Shown: positions 31,604 through 41,858, numbered from the stretch's first letter. The stretch: 64,000 bases of DNA from Skeletonema tropicum (GCA_037178625.1 CM074130.1:2604001-2668000); one strand, 5' to 3'. Notes: generated by a model not told the origin, from the sequence alone. Translations and numbers: made by a program.

Positions 31604-31687
31604 GCATAAGTGGCCGAGTGGTCTAAGGCGTTGGACTTAAGATCCATTGAACACTAGTTCGCGCAGGTTCGAACCCTGTCTTATGCA
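31604..31687 (+). tRNA. tRNA-Leu (anticodon TAA)
   Basis: The acceptor stem GCATAAG (31604-31610) pairs perfectly with CTTATGC (31680-31686), with discriminator A at 31687. The D-arm is GGCCGAGTGGTCTAAGGC. The anticodon loop CTTAAGA has TAA at 31638-31640. A long variable arm with stem GAAC/GTTC is typical of Leu. The T-arm GCAGG TTCGAAC CCTGT contains a consensus B-box. The outermost anticodon-stem pair is a T-T mismatch. No intron. Confidence 0.97.
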
Positions 31688-31696
31688 AGCATTATC

Positions 31697-31701
31697 TTTT
31701 T
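31697..31701 (+). terminator. Pol III terminator of tRNA-Leu
   Basis: A TTTTT run lies 10 bp after the discriminator base, as expected for RNA polymerase III termination. Confidence 0.75.
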
Positions 31702-31856
31702 GGTGCGTCGACAAATTCTTCTGCGTCATCATTGAGATGTTGCTTTTTGCTTTTGCCTCTATTTGCACTTCATCCTCCATAATCCATCTTTGTGGTGTTG
31801 GATGTAGCTTTGTTGTGATCGTTGGGAGTTGATATCATTTTGAAAACGGTGGAAAT

Positions 31857-33630
31857 ATGCTTTATGCAACAATGCAAGCACTCTCGCTTTATCTATTAAC
31901 CTCATCGTCTCAGCTTCATTGCGCTGATAGTTATGTTCTTCCTGCAACGAAAATAACGTCATCAACAACTCGTAGACGGCATATATCAGCGTTTCCCAAG
32001 CACAACCATTTGCTGTATAAATACAAACAACCAAGTCGAACATCAATTGTGCTCAAAGCAGATGTGAAAGAGGCAGTACCAGATTTAGCAGACGTATCAA
32101 CAAAAATAATGGAGATGAACGTAATGACGAATGCAACGATGTAATGAGTAGCAACATCGAATTGATGCAAAGTGAAACCAACCCTACAAACAGCGAAGAT
32201 GATGATAGTATTTGGAAAAAGTTATTTCTTGGGATAGAACCAACGCCAGATATTGTAGCAATCGCTACAATATACTTTGTCGAGGGAGCATTAGGCCTTG
32301 CTCGTCTCGCGCAAACATTTCTACTAAAGATGAATTTCATTTAGGCCCAGCCGAGTTATCTGCCACCCTGGGGCTGCTATCTTTACCTTGGACAATAAAA
32401 CCTCTGTATGGGCTTCTTGAGCGATGGATTTCCAATATTTGGTTATAGGAGAAGATCATATTTAGTTTTGGCTGGATTCGTAGGCTTTTTGAGTTACTTG
32501 GTCCTGGCATTTGGCTTGGACACAGTTACCTCTGTAGACAATACCGATACCAGCATGGCGCTGACAGTTGCAGTCACATCCTTGATACTATCGTCTGCAT
32601 CAATAGCATTATCTGATGTGGTTGCTGATGGAATAGTTGTGCAAAAGACTCGAGAGGCGTCGGAAAGAGGTGACGATGCAATCGCTGGTGGGCTACAATC
32701 TTTGTGCTGGGGATCAGCAGCGATGGGAGCATTGATATCCGCTTATTTCTCTGGCAGTCTATTAGAAAGCATGAGTCCCAGAGAGGTTTTTGGCTTGGCA
32801 AGTGTCTTGCCTCTTTTAGTCTCTGGCATTTCTTTCTTGATGCAAGAGGAGCCTGTTGGGAAACTGAAAATAAGCAACAGTGACATACAACAGTATCGAA
32901 GGTAACGATGATGAAATGGGGACAAGCTGAAGCATCTGTTAGTGAGCAAATTTCATCTCTTTGGGCCGCACTTCGTCAGCCCAATATTTACAAACCAGTC
33001 CTGTTCCTCTTCTTGTGGAAGGCTACGCCAACATCTGATGGAGCAATGCTGTACTTCATGACTAATGATATTGGTTTTGGACCAGAGTTTTTGGGGAGAG
33101 CCCGCTTGGTGACAGCAGCGTCAAGCCTTTTTGGTGTATTTCTATACAACCAATACCTTAAGCGCGTGCCGATCAAGGATGTCTTGTTTTGGACATCTAT
33201 CGCAAGTGTACCACTTGGATTGACTCAGCTCTTACTCATTTCTCATCACAACCGTGAGCTTGGCATACCAGATGGAGCATTTGTCATTGGAGATGATGCA
33301 GTACTTTCCATCTTGGGAGAATTCGCATTTCTTCCGACGTTAGTTTTGGCAGCAAGGTTATGCCCCCCTGGTATTGAAGCCGTCTTATTCGCGACCTTGA
33401 TGAGTATCTACAACGGTGCTAGCACAGTTGGTACTGAAGTTGGTGCAGCCCTAACCAAAGCGCTTAGCGTGACAGAAACCGATTTCAGTAACTTAGCATT
33501 GCTGACAATCATTTGCAATTTTTCGTCTTTGATTCCACTGGTCTTGATCGGTTGGTTAGATGGAGTTGGGGATGAAAGTCAGGAAGAAATGGAATCCAAA
33601 AGAATTGATGGATTCGAAGGTAATGAGTAG
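31857..33630 (+). CDS. BT1 family (folate/biopterin-type) transporter, probably plastid; frame-broken in this sequence
   Basis: The assembled fragments match the BT1 branch of the major facilitator superfamily: LGIEPTPDIVAIATIYFVEGALGLARLA, LGPAELSATLGLLSLPW.IKPLYG, FGYRRRSYLVLAG, DVVADGIVVQKTRE, FLFLWKATPTSDGAMLYF and NGASTVGTEVGAALT. Plant plastid FBT transports folates across the envelope. Single-base breaks lie in the A-run 32102-32106 (one A missing), at G 32329 (one G missing), in GGG 32410-32412 (one G extra) and in the linker 32880-32935. The first three restore continuous family motifs (for example LKDEFHLGPAEL and LYGFLSDGFPIFGYRRRS). The start MLYATMQALSLYLLTSSS..ADS|YV looks like a signal peptide followed by a basic, Ser/Thr-rich transit peptide. 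The substrate is not proven; BT1 members also carry other pteridines or organic anions. Confidence 0.8.
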
Positions 33631-33976
33631 ACGTCTTAACGTATCTTAGAAGAAGTAATCAGGGCACGCCTTATGTAATGATCATCCAGCGCTGTTCGAT
33701 TTGGGTTGGTGATCGGTCTTTTCTCTCTCTCGCTAGGAGAAGACGCCGAATGCCGGATACGGGATCCTCATATGTCTCTGCGACCAAAATCTTTTACATC
33801 ACCGCGCAGCGCACACACAAAAGATCTTTGCCTCTTGCCTCTCTTGATTGCTGCTCAGCGGTGTTGTATTGTAAGTAGGAGTACAATATCAGATTAGCGG
33901 GACTTCATTCATTCAAAATTCAAGATTAGAAGACAATGAACCTCTGTTATGGCATACATAACACTTACGCTGCCGA
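33631..33976. other. Intergenic region between co-directional genes
   Basis: This 346-bp gap lies between the BT1 transporter and MscS channel genes. No gene, RNA or repeat is seen. Confidence 0.4.
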
Positions 33977-35427
33977 ATGAGAAGTATGTGTTGGAACGCA
34001 ATCCTCTTTATATTGTGTACAGCAACAGCGTCGTCGTCGGCATTTGTGTCGATTGATCAACACCGCCTGTCCTACTGCTTCGCTTCGTGTCAGAGCTCCA
34101 AACGTTGATTTTCTCGCGAGAGACTGCCCCAAATCATCACCCATTCATTTTACGTCGTCAACCTCACATGCACCGACGCAACTTAACGCTGCAAGAACTT
34201 TGGCTGTGGCTGGACGCATTCCTTGGGGGAAATTCATTCTAGATCTCAAGCAGCGCACTCAGCTTGTGTCAATCGTTAGGAAGGAAACGCACGTGTTGGA
34301 TATCTCTTTGGTAAGTTGTCACCTCTGAAAATATGATGATTAGTGCTTCTTCTTCATACTCATACCAAATTTTGATCCTCAAAAGATGCTGGCGCTTTCA
34401 CTATTTAATGTTCCAATCGGGCGCTATCTCTATGAGAAGTTTTTTTACCGATTCAGAAAGGGAGTGGTATTTGAAAAAAGCATTACATACCAAGTGCAGG
34501 CAATTCTTTCGGAGGCTGCTCGTATTGGTCTGGTAGCCTACTTCGTTTGACATCGTTGAGATATGGCTGGAGGTAGCTGGATTCAAAAATGTGCCGGACA
34601 TCAGCAAAATAGCCTCGCGACTAATGTACTCTACGTGGATTGCTTTCAAAGTAAGGAACTACAGAATTGGATCCAGGTTTCTCGATCGCGCTATCAAGGT
34701 AAAGCGGAACAAAAAGAATATGGTAAGTATTGTTGACAAAGTTTCGGATTTCTTCATATTTGGAGTTCTGGCAACGGTTTGGATCGACATTTTGAAGATA
34801 AAACCCGGTGCAGGATTGTCATCCATTTTTGCGTTAAGCGGTGCAGGGACTCTTACTTTAACTCTTGCAACTCAAGACATCGCCAAGAAAGCGCTAGGAG
34901 GCTTGGCACTTGCTTCGTCTGATAATTTTGCAATCGGCGATAACATCGTACTTGGGGACTCAACTACAGGAGTGGTACAGAACATCGGTTGGTTAAACAC
35001 TCTTATCAGAGGATCAGATGAACTTGTTACTTCCATACCAAATACTCAGCTGTCAAACATTCGCGTCACTAACAAAAGTCACCTGAGATATAGTCAAGTC
35101 AAACAAACCCTGAGGTTCGATTATTCTGACGTGCATCGGATTTCTGAATTAGTAGCTGCTATCAAAGAAGAAATCAGATCGTCTTGCCCCAAAGTAGTCA
35201 CCGACGGTTCGCACCCATTCCGAGTGTTTTGGTCTAACTTTGAAGCTGACCATCTTGAAGTATCTATAGATTGTCGTTTGAGATGCCCTCCAATTGGTGA
35301 CAAATACTTTGAGACCAGACAAGAAATATTAATAGCAATTGCGAGAGCTGTGAAGAAGATGAAATTCAACTTCGCAATGCCCACTGCAACGTACAAGGAT
35401 TGGGTTGATTACAGTGGTGACAAGTAA
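33977..35427 (+). CDS. Plastid MscS-like mechanosensitive channel (one intron; two frame breaks)
   Basis: The start at 33977 (or ATG 33986) gives a signal peptide ending ATASSSAF|VS, a diatom plastid motif. A 75-nt intron lies at 34311-34385 (GTAAGT..AAAAG), phase 0. The core matches MscS: a pore-lining helix rich in Ala/Gly (FALSGAGTLTLTLATQDIAKKALGGLAL), then the beta domain FAIGDNIVLGD..GVVQNIGWLNTLIRGSDELVTSIPNTQLSN and an alpha/beta C-terminal domain. Plant MSL2/MSL3 in the plastid envelope have this core and release ions under osmotic stress. Single-base shifts occur in 34050-34100 and at TTT 34546-34548. Correcting the latter joins LVAYFV to DIVEIWLEVAGF. The gene converges on the EamA transporter. 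Confidence 0.85.
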
Positions 35428-35515
35428 ATAAACCTAAAATCACAATTCAGGCAGAAGCGAGCAACACTATTGAAGAAGGAAGTTGATTGTCGAAGAGCAA
35501 GCCGCCAGGCAGCTC

Positions 35516-36712
35516 TCAATTCCCAAACACACTTAGTACCACGACTCCTGCGATTGCCAAGCTAGCACCTAGACATCCCCAAATTGTAGGTCTCTTTCCC
35601 TTGAAAGGTACCTCTAACAGTAGCCCATACAAAGGTCCAACTGACGACAAAGATATTACAAGGGCAAGTGTTATTTGGAAGAGAGCAAATTTTTCAAACG
35701 CTGGGCAAAGAAATGTTACCAAAGCAACACCAGCAGTGATTTGAAGCCACCCTTTCAATTTTAGAGATGGCAATTGATACCACAAAGGACGCAAATGTTG
35801 TTGTTGGGTTGGTGCTGCTACTGTGTTACAGCTCTGATCAATATGTAATGTTGTTTCTGGAGCTTTGCTTTCATGTCCATCTACTCTTGAGGCACAATAG
35901 TATCCATACAATCTCATGGCCAATGACACGAGAAGTAAAATTATGCCCGCAAAACCGAATCGAAGTAAGTTGATTGTCCATGTCGTCATCCCAACACCAT
36001 GCTGCTTCGTTAGTAGTGACCCGAATGAGTCTGCCAAAACATTGAATATTGCACATGTGTATCCTCGCCAGTAGCGCTTCCTATTATCATCACCGGGTAT
36101 CGATGCAGTACTGTCTGCAGTTTGACTGCTTACTTGTTCAGCTTCAATGTCATTTGAATCATCGTTTGGTCTACTCGATTCAACCTGCACAGCGTTTGCA
36201 TCGTCACAATCATCCTCATGATCTTCTTTTGATATTTTTGATTGTTCTTCCCACGAAACAACTCCAACACCAAGCACGGTTAGAATCATTCCTCCCCAAG
36301 TTGGAGGTCTTAGGTTTTCCTGTAAAAAAACTCTTCCCAGTATTGCCGCAGCAAAAGGTTTAATTGAGTCTATAACGATAACGTGCTTTGCTCCAATCAG
36401 CCGAAGCGCCTCCAACCAAAGTAGATCTCCAACAATGATGCCAAGAGTCGAGCTCAGCAACAGGTAGCCAATGTTGTTCGTAGTGAAAATATCTTCACTT
36501 GTTGTATCCACGTTGGAAAAGCCACGAACTAAGCACATTAATACAAATCCGATCGATGCGGTGAGGCACTTGTACATGTTCAGTGCAAAGGCAGATCCGC
36601 CAGATGCTGTCCATCTCACATCCCATATGAAAAAGCCTATCGTCATGAATAGTGGAGCGAGGAGGGCGGCGATGACGCCGTCGGCGGTGGGAGAGAACAC
36701 CACTACCACCAT
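35516..36712 (-). CDS. EamA/DMT-family membrane transporter
   Basis: This is a single-exon gene of 398 aa with two halves of about five membrane helices each. The first half contains STLGIIVGDLLWLEALRLIGAKH and IDSIKPFAAAILGRVFLQENLRPPTWGGMILTVLGVGVVSW. The second contains LKGWLQITAGVALVTFLCPAFEKFALFQITLALVISLSSVGPLYGLLLEVPFKGKRPTIWGCLGASLAIAGVVVL. The paired P/G..L.E....P..WG...I..G pattern is typical of EamA repeats. An acidic Asp/Ser-rich loop of ~60 residues separates the halves. The substrate cannot be assigned. The protein converges with the MscS gene (88 bp apart). Confidence 0.85.
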   Translation of the reverse strand: MVVVVFSPTADGVIAALLAPLFMTIGFFIWDVRWTASGGSAFALNMYKCLTASIGFVLMCLVRGFSNVDTTSEDIFTTNNIGYLLLSSTLGIIVGDLLWLEALRLIGAKHVIVIDSIKPFAAAILGRVFLQENLRPPTWGGMILTVLGVGVVSWEEQSKISKEDHEDDCDDANAVQVESSRPNDDSNDIEAEQVSSQTADSTASIPGDDNRKRYWRGYTCAIFNVLADSFGSLLTKQHGVGMTTWTINLLRFGFAGIILLLVSLAMRLYGYYCASRVDGHESKAPETTLHIDQSCNTVAAPTQQQHLRPLWYQLPSLKLKGWLQITAGVALVTFLCPAFEKFALFQITLALVISLSSVGPLYGLLLEVPFKGKRPTIWGCLGASLAIAGVVVLSVFGN

Positions 36713-37951
36713 GCTCAGCCTCGATGGTAACTGTTCTTATTACAGGAGCCAAAGCAGCGCTGCTGACAGATGTTGTACACTAGTATTGTACTCGCCGGCG
36801 CTCTGGTGCCATGGCGACTGGCGACACACATGCGTTAGTTGCGCAGCGCGAGCGTGTGACGAGGACTTACTTAGACGACGACGAAAGGAATGTGACGCCA
36901 TGAGGTTGATTTATGCAGTCGAGTGTGGTCACAAATCGCTTGACACACCGCCACTCACGCTTTTGACACATCAGCCGAACGAGCACTGTTGTGGTCATCG
37001 AAGTGTCAACCACCGTCACCATCGACACTAATGGCCGCGGTCATCGACTTACAGTGTGGTCATAAAAAGACGACCCAGTGACAACATTCTTGGAGTGAGT
37101 TGTTATCATAAATGCTGAGTGTAACGAAGCCGAAGCATGAATGAGAACAACTACATACACGACATCTTCCAAAGCCAAAGGATGCGATGAGATGGACATC
37201 AAACAACAGAACAAACATCAAAGAGTGCGTTGTCACCATGAATGCTGAGTGCAACGAAGCATGAATGGAACGACGACACGATGCAATGATTACTTACAAA
37301 CTAAAAAAGGAATGCTCATCAAGAGCAAACATGAATGAAAGCGCACAAGAGCAAACAAGAACAAGTATGAAAGCGCAACAAGAGTAAAATCAAAAGCGCA
37401 AGGCATGGTAACTTTGCCAGAGAAGTGGTTTTTTATTCAAACTTGGTAAACTTAATTCATTGAATGTCAAAGCGTTCGTGGTCGGTGTGTAAATCAATTT
37501 TAGACCACACACTCCTTGCTTAAATCAACCCCCTCGCTTCACAAATAAAACCCCAATCGTGCTCGTTGCGTGTACTCGTGACGCAACTGGTGAGAGTGTG
37601 GTGACCAAACTCGTGGTATGACCACACTGCCGCAGCGAAACCACCTTCTCGCCAGTTTTGTCACGACACACGACAACTAGCACTAGTGTGGTTTTATATA
37701 GTGACGACGTAGTGAGTCGTGACTCCTGTGCCTGTGTCACAGAGTCGAAGAGGACCGACGGGACAACTTTTTAGGACATGATCCTTCCTCTTTCGCGGAC
37801 TTTTTGGACTGTGGACTTTGCTTTGTCATTTGTCACAGTATCTGTCACAGGTATGGACCATGGCCTGGACCTTGCTACTTATTGTACTGTTACTGATAAA
37901 GCTGCTACTCTTCGTTAGCTTTGATTACTTGATATCTATTGACAGTCAACG
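36713..37951. other. Gene-free 1.2-kb region with degenerate direct repeats
   Basis: No supported gene lies here. A ~50-bp direct repeat occurs at 37093-37147 and 37223-37271 (core GAATGCTGAGTG.AACGAAGC, with a 5-bp insertion in the first copy). A looser tandem pattern of AAAGCGCA-ACAAGAG blocks follows at 37318-37405. GTGGTCA-containing words recur on both sides of 37020. The promoter of the secreted-protein gene must lie at the 3' end. Confidence 0.55.
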
Positions 37952-38650
37952 ATGCCTCCTCTTGCTATAAACTATGCAACGATTGCAATCTTTCTTATTC
38001 TCTTTCTTCCCTCTCCAATCTATGGTTTTGCAGCTTGGCTAAAGTGCAATCGACAATTGGAAGCAGACGAAGTCATCATGAACAATAAAGTGCGGCATGC
38101 CGATGAAGAAAACGACGCTCCAGTAATCAAACTCGTAGTCTACGACGAATCTGGCAATACAAGGGTTGATGTTCCTTCAGATGATGGAGGTGACGATGCA
38201 ATTGTGTGGGTTGAAACTGATATTACTCCTTTGTCCTTCAAAATCGGCTTGGATCAGTCTACGTCATCCGGTTTGTCAGATATTCAATATGTTGTAGTGT
38301 CAACTCAATTTCATGCCTCGCCATCTCCGAGGCCGGTACCTGCACCCAACGTGCCTACGATCAACAGCAACAATAAAATATCGCTCTCTTCGTTTACTGG
38401 AGCATCAGGAGGTGGAGGTCTTTTATGTAATGGCAAGAGAGCACATGCTCGAGGTAAGAAAAGCTATGTAAACTATACGCTTGTGCCCAAGAAAGGTAGA
38501 AACAACACCGACGAAGATGGTACCATAGCTGAAATTTGGGCTGGATGGTCAGAGTATCATGGTGCTGTCACATTGACTCCTCGGATAATATTCAAAATGA
38601 AAGAATCTCCGGCATCAGAGGTTGGGCAAGATCATCAAGGAGAGTTGTAA
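37952..38650 (+). CDS. Putative secreted protein of unknown function, 232 aa
   Basis: The N-terminus has a clear signal peptide (NYATIAIFLILFLPSPIYGF|AAWLKC). The mature protein begins with a Cys-containing WLKCNRQLEADEVIMNN segment, is acidic through the middle, and ends in a more ordered region with GGGGLLCNGKRAHARGKKSYVNYTL and AEIWAGWSEYHGAVTLTPRIIF. GF|AAW after the signal peptide vaguely resembles a plastid motif, but the following region is acidic rather than transit-like, so secretion is favoured. I do not recognise the family. The gene converges with IFT88 (63 bp gap). Confidence 0.65.
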   Translation: MPPLAINYATIAIFLILFLPSPIYGFAAWLKCNRQLEADEVIMNNKVRHADEENDAPVIKLVVYDESGNTRVDVPSDDGGDDAIVWVETDITPLSFKIGLDQSTSSGLSDIQYVVVSTQFHASPSPRPVPAPNVPTINSNNKISLSSFTGASGGGGLLCNGKRAHARGKKSYVNYTLVPKKGRNNTDEDGTIAEIWAGWSEYHGAVTLTPRIIFKMKESPASEVGQDHQGEL

Positions 38651-38713
38651 TGATAGAAACATTTCGAGTAGCTTAGGTGTATGATTACAGTATTATTATA
38701 GTGGTAGCCAGCC

Positions 38714-40612
38714 TCATTTAACAAGTTTCTGTCGCAATGCCATGATGCTGCGCTTGCACTCAATATTATCAGGGAATCTTTGAAGTAACTTTTCGTACTC
38801 GCGAAGTGCACTTTCGTATTCCTCAACACGTCGCAGGGCGCTTGCTACCATGAGTCCCCATTTCACTTCGTTTGGCTGAATCAGCGCCGCCTGTCGAAAG
38901 AAATATGTACTCTTCCCGTAAAGCTCGTCCTTCACAAACTGGCTACCAATCCAGCTGATTATATCTAAATCGAGCGGGTAGTTTCTGAAGCTCTCCAGCT
39001 TATAATGCATCGCCTCTTGAGGATCTTCATTGGAGTTCAAATACAGCTGACCTAGTCGAGACAGCGTACTTGAATCGTTTGGAATACGGGCAGTCAAGAC
39101 GCTAAACCACTTTATGGCGTCTTTGTATCTCCCTTGCAGATCGTAAATGTCAGCGATTTGATAAATCACCTCTGGATTGTTTGGTGTCAGTTTGTGTAAC
39201 TTCTCAAATGCCCGCAATGCGGTCGTGACATCTCCTTGTGATAAAGACAATAAACCAAGATTATAAATCGGTTCAAAGCAATCCGCCTCTAAATCACCAG
39301 CTTCAAGATATAGAGTTTTTGCGGAAACGAAATCTCCATCGATAAAGAAGCAGTTTGCCTTGTTCACAAGTGCATTTGCATTGTACCTGTCTGCTTCGAT
39401 AGCAGTATCTGCGTATGTCGATGCTTTTTGACTATTGCCTCCCAGGAAACTCAAGCATGATAGGTTGGTCGAAGCGATAGCTTTGCACTTTTGCTGCAGC
39501 TCCATGAGCATTTCAGTAGCAATGCCAAATTCTCTGCGCTTAAGCTTGTCGATGGCTTGATCGAGTTCCAAATAGGTTGTCACATGCTCTTGACTATCTT
39601 CGAGGGCATTACATACCCAATCATAACCGACTGTCCCGTCAGTTTTATCAAGAGATGATGCTAACAATCTCGCTGCTGTCAACAGCACTTGATCGTGCGT
39701 GGAGAGTACGAATGATTGATTATCGGCTCCTTCGTCAATCTGCGCAGAGAGAACTTCGTCCACCACGTTTTTGTCATTTTCGTCATCTACACAAATGCCT
39801 GCCAGTGTCATCAAGCCTTGTTTCATCGCATTCTCATCTCCCAAAGCGTAGTGACATAGGAATAGATTGAATCCTGCTTGGTAATCTGGATTAGAGTCCA
39901 TGACATCTTGATAATTCTTGACTGCTTCACGAAGTCTTCCACTTCGAAAGAATGCGTTTCCAATGTTCCATCTCAACTTGCTGCGCGTTGCCTGATCGTC
40001 TTTTGACAGCTGATCAAGTGCCATCTCATAGCACTTTATTGCTGACGGATAATCGCGTTGAGCGTAATAGATGTTGCCCATTGAGATACGAAGCCGCCCC
40101 GCAAAAGGATGCCCTCGTTGCTTTTTTAAGCATATTGAGTAGGTCTTCAGAGCCTTGTCATGCATAGAATTTGCTTCATAGGCAGACGCAAGCGTAAATA
40201 GTGTCGAGAACATTAGCTCTCCACGTGATTTATCGATATCTCGTTTTCGCATCACCTGTTCCTTCTTCACAGCTTCCTTTGCCTTTTCGAGAGCCTCTCC
40301 ATATTTCTTCTCCTGCTTCAGCATAACAGATTCTTCGAGCAGCGTATTGATTTTCTCCTCCAACATTCTGGGCACATCGACAGGTGTTGCAACATTGACT
40401 TGAAATTGAGGACATAATGTTCGACGAGAGGAGACAGACATGGCATCGCTGTCCCTGGTGGAAGTCGGAAACAAAGAAGAGGTACCTAGCCTACTGATGA
40501 ATGACATTCCATCAGATCCCGATGACGAACCTTCTCTGCTCATAGGCAATGCCGCCGAAACGTGGGAGAAATCGTAAGCCGAATCCGTCATTGTTGTTTT
40601 GGGATTGTTCAA
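38714..40612 (-). CDS. IFT88: Intraflagellar transport protein IFT88 (TPR)
   Basis: This is a single-exon gene of 632 aa made of TPR repeats from about residue 130 to the end. The order and sequence fit IFT88: LRISMGNIYYAQRDYPSAIKCYEMALDQL, LRWNIGNAFFRSGRLREAVKNYQDVMDSNPDYQAGFNLFLCHYALGD, NCFFIDGDFVSAKTLYLEA, PIYNLGLLSLSQGDVTTALRAFEKLH, VIYQIADIYDLQGRYKDAIKWF and LYLNSNEDPQEAMHYKLESFRNYPLDLDIISWIGSQFVK. The last is a hallmark of IFT88. The protein is a core IFT-B subunit needed to build flagella. It is shorter than the animal protein (about 830 aa), mainly at the N-terminus and the unstructured tail. Its presence implies a life stage with flagella. Confidence 0.92.
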   Translation of the reverse strand: MNNPKTTMTDSAYDFSHVSAALPMSREGSSSGSDGMSFISRLGTSSLFPTSTRDSDAMSVSSRRTLCPQFQVNVATPVDVPRMLEEKINTLLEESVMLKQEKKYGEALEKAKEAVKKEQVMRKRDIDKSRGELMFSTLFTLASAYEANSMHDKALKTYSICLKKQRGHPFAGRLRISMGNIYYAQRDYPSAIKCYEMALDQLSKDDQATRSKLRWNIGNAFFRSGRLREAVKNYQDVMDSNPDYQAGFNLFLCHYALGDENAMKQGLMTLAGICVDDENDKNVVDEVLSAQIDEGADNQSFVLSTHDQVLLTAARLLASSLDKTDGTVGYDWVCNALEDSQEHVTTYLELDQAIDKLKRREFGIATEMLMELQQKCKAIASTNLSCLSFLGGNSQKASTYADTAIEADRYNANALVNKANCFFIDGDFVSAKTLYLEAGDLEADCFEPIYNLGLLSLSQGDVTTALRAFEKLHKLTPNNPEVIYQIADIYDLQGRYKDAIKWFSVLTARIPNDSSTLSRLGQLYLNSNEDPQEAMHYKLESFRNYPLDLDIISWIGSQFVKDELYGKSTYFFRQAALIQPNEVKWGLMVASALRRVEEYESALREYEKLLQRFPDNIECKRSIMALRQKLVK

Positions 40613-40629
40613 CTAACTCATCCTCCACC

Positions 40630-40793
40630 TTCATCCAGTCACCGAACTTTTGAAACCTCGGTTTAATTTAAAAAAATGACTAGACTGTTACTATTTCGTA
40701 CTATCATACGTAGAGCCTCGTAGAAGATTCTGTGTTGACCTCAAATACTTACGACTTCAATCCGAGGTTTCAAAAGTTCGGTGACTGGATGAA
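40630..40793. repeat. 32-bp perfect inverted repeat with 100-bp spacer
   Basis: The arm at 40630-40661 is the exact reverse complement of 40762-40793 (core CCGAACTTTTGAAACCTCGG). It lies in the 409-bp gap just upstream of IFT88. It could be a short foldback element or a hairpin-forming transcript. No target-site duplication is evident. Confidence 0.9.
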
Positions 40794-41021
40794 CCTGTAC
40801 CAAGAATGGGTGTACGAGATTCAGGGAGGATGTTTCGGGCGCGGTTGCTGGATATAAGGGAAAGTGGAGTCTTCCAAGAAAAATTACAGCGAAATTTAGA
40901 CCGTTCCGAGGTCTTAAAATCAATGTAAAAATCAGTGTTCATACCCCGGTAGGCCTACCAGAGCCTACCAGTCAGATCATTCATTTTCTTCTCACGCTTT
41001 CCTTTCATTCGCCTTATCTTC

Positions 41022-41858
41022 CTAGTAAGGCTTTTGAATATACCACGACGGAAAATTCTCATCAGATGTATATACCTGCAAACCACCTTGCTGCATGCAA
41101 AATTCCTTTATGGCGTACTGCGCTTTTTGAGCATTATGTCCTCCAAGAATGCCCCCAGGGCGGAGCTTGGGCCAATAATGCTCGACATCCTCTTTCACAG
41201 AAGCATAATCATGTCTCGCATCAAGATAAACATAATCATAATGGTTATCAAGGAGGTGCTTTGATGCGTCAGTACTACTCAAAAGAAAGAATTCTACAAT
41301 CCCCTTTGCAACCCACGGTTTCATCCTTTCCTGTGTTTCATTTAGGCTGACAGCTTTCGTGTCTGCACTAGATTCGATTGGATACCCATATACCAATACA
41401 TATTCTGAGCACGACTTCCAGATATCAATACTGTTCTCAGCAAGCATTCCTTGAATACCAACTTGAATGCCTGTCTTGAACGAAGGCAACTTCTCAAGAT
41501 GATCAATAAATTCCAATCGACGTTCTATAGGGGGGAACTCTGCAAGAATTGGTTGGGGTTTCATATACCACTTCAAAGTAGATGAATTTCTCAACAGTTC
41601 TTTCGTCTTCATTTTGTCTTCTTTCAATCCATGCTCATGCAAACGCACTGTTTCATCAGTGGCAATAGTATTCAGACAAATAAGTCTAAAGAGTAGACCG
41701 GCAGCGGCGAACGCCAAGAAAATGTTCCGACGGGCAGCCCTTGGGGTAACTATCGAATGAACAGCATCACGTGGTGTGGAGTTGGGGTTGTTGTTATTGG
41801 CACCATTGGGATCGTCATCTAATAAATAAATAGACCCTCTTCTTCGAACAACCACCAT
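41022..41858 (-). CDS. Type II membrane protein with class I methyltransferase-like domain
   Basis: This is a single-exon gene of 278 aa. A cytosolic basic N-terminus is followed by one membrane anchor at about residues 44-62 (NIFLAFAAAGLLFRLICLN). The C-terminal domain has the pattern of Methyltransf_24/FkbM-type SAM enzymes: FKTGIQVGIQGMLAENSI at the place of motif I, then DYVYLDARHDYASVKEDVEHYWPKLRPGGILGGHN, which matches the D.IYIDG.H.Y..V..D...W...L..GG...GHD motif. The motif I glycines are atypical (GIQVGIQG rather than E.G...G), so catalytic activity is uncertain. It is probably a lumenal Golgi/ER enzyme; substrate unknown. Confidence 0.75.
   Translation of the reverse strand: MVVVRRRGSIYLLDDDPNGANNNNPNSTPRDAVHSIVTPRAARRNIFLAFAAAGLLFRLICLNTIATDETVRLHEHGLKEDKMKTKELLRNSSTLKWYMKPQPILAEFPPIERRLEFIDHLEKLPSFKTGIQVGIQGMLAENSIDIWKSCSEYVLVYGYPIESSADTKAVSLNETQERMKPWVAKGIVEFFLLSSTDASKHLLDNHYDYVYLDARHDYASVKEDVEHYWPKLRPGGILGGHNAQKAQYAIKEFCMQQGGLQVYTSDENFPSWYIQKPY

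Noticed and set aside
17200..35000. Programmed ribosomal frameshifting as the cause of the many frame breaks
   Set aside because: Breaks occur in unrelated genes, in both directions, several per gene, at different short homopolymers without a shared slippery motif. Sequence error explains them more simply.
36471..37031. A 186-codon open frame on the + strand
   Set aside because: Half of it is antisense to the well-supported EamA transporter and the rest is low-complexity Cys/His-rich sequence.
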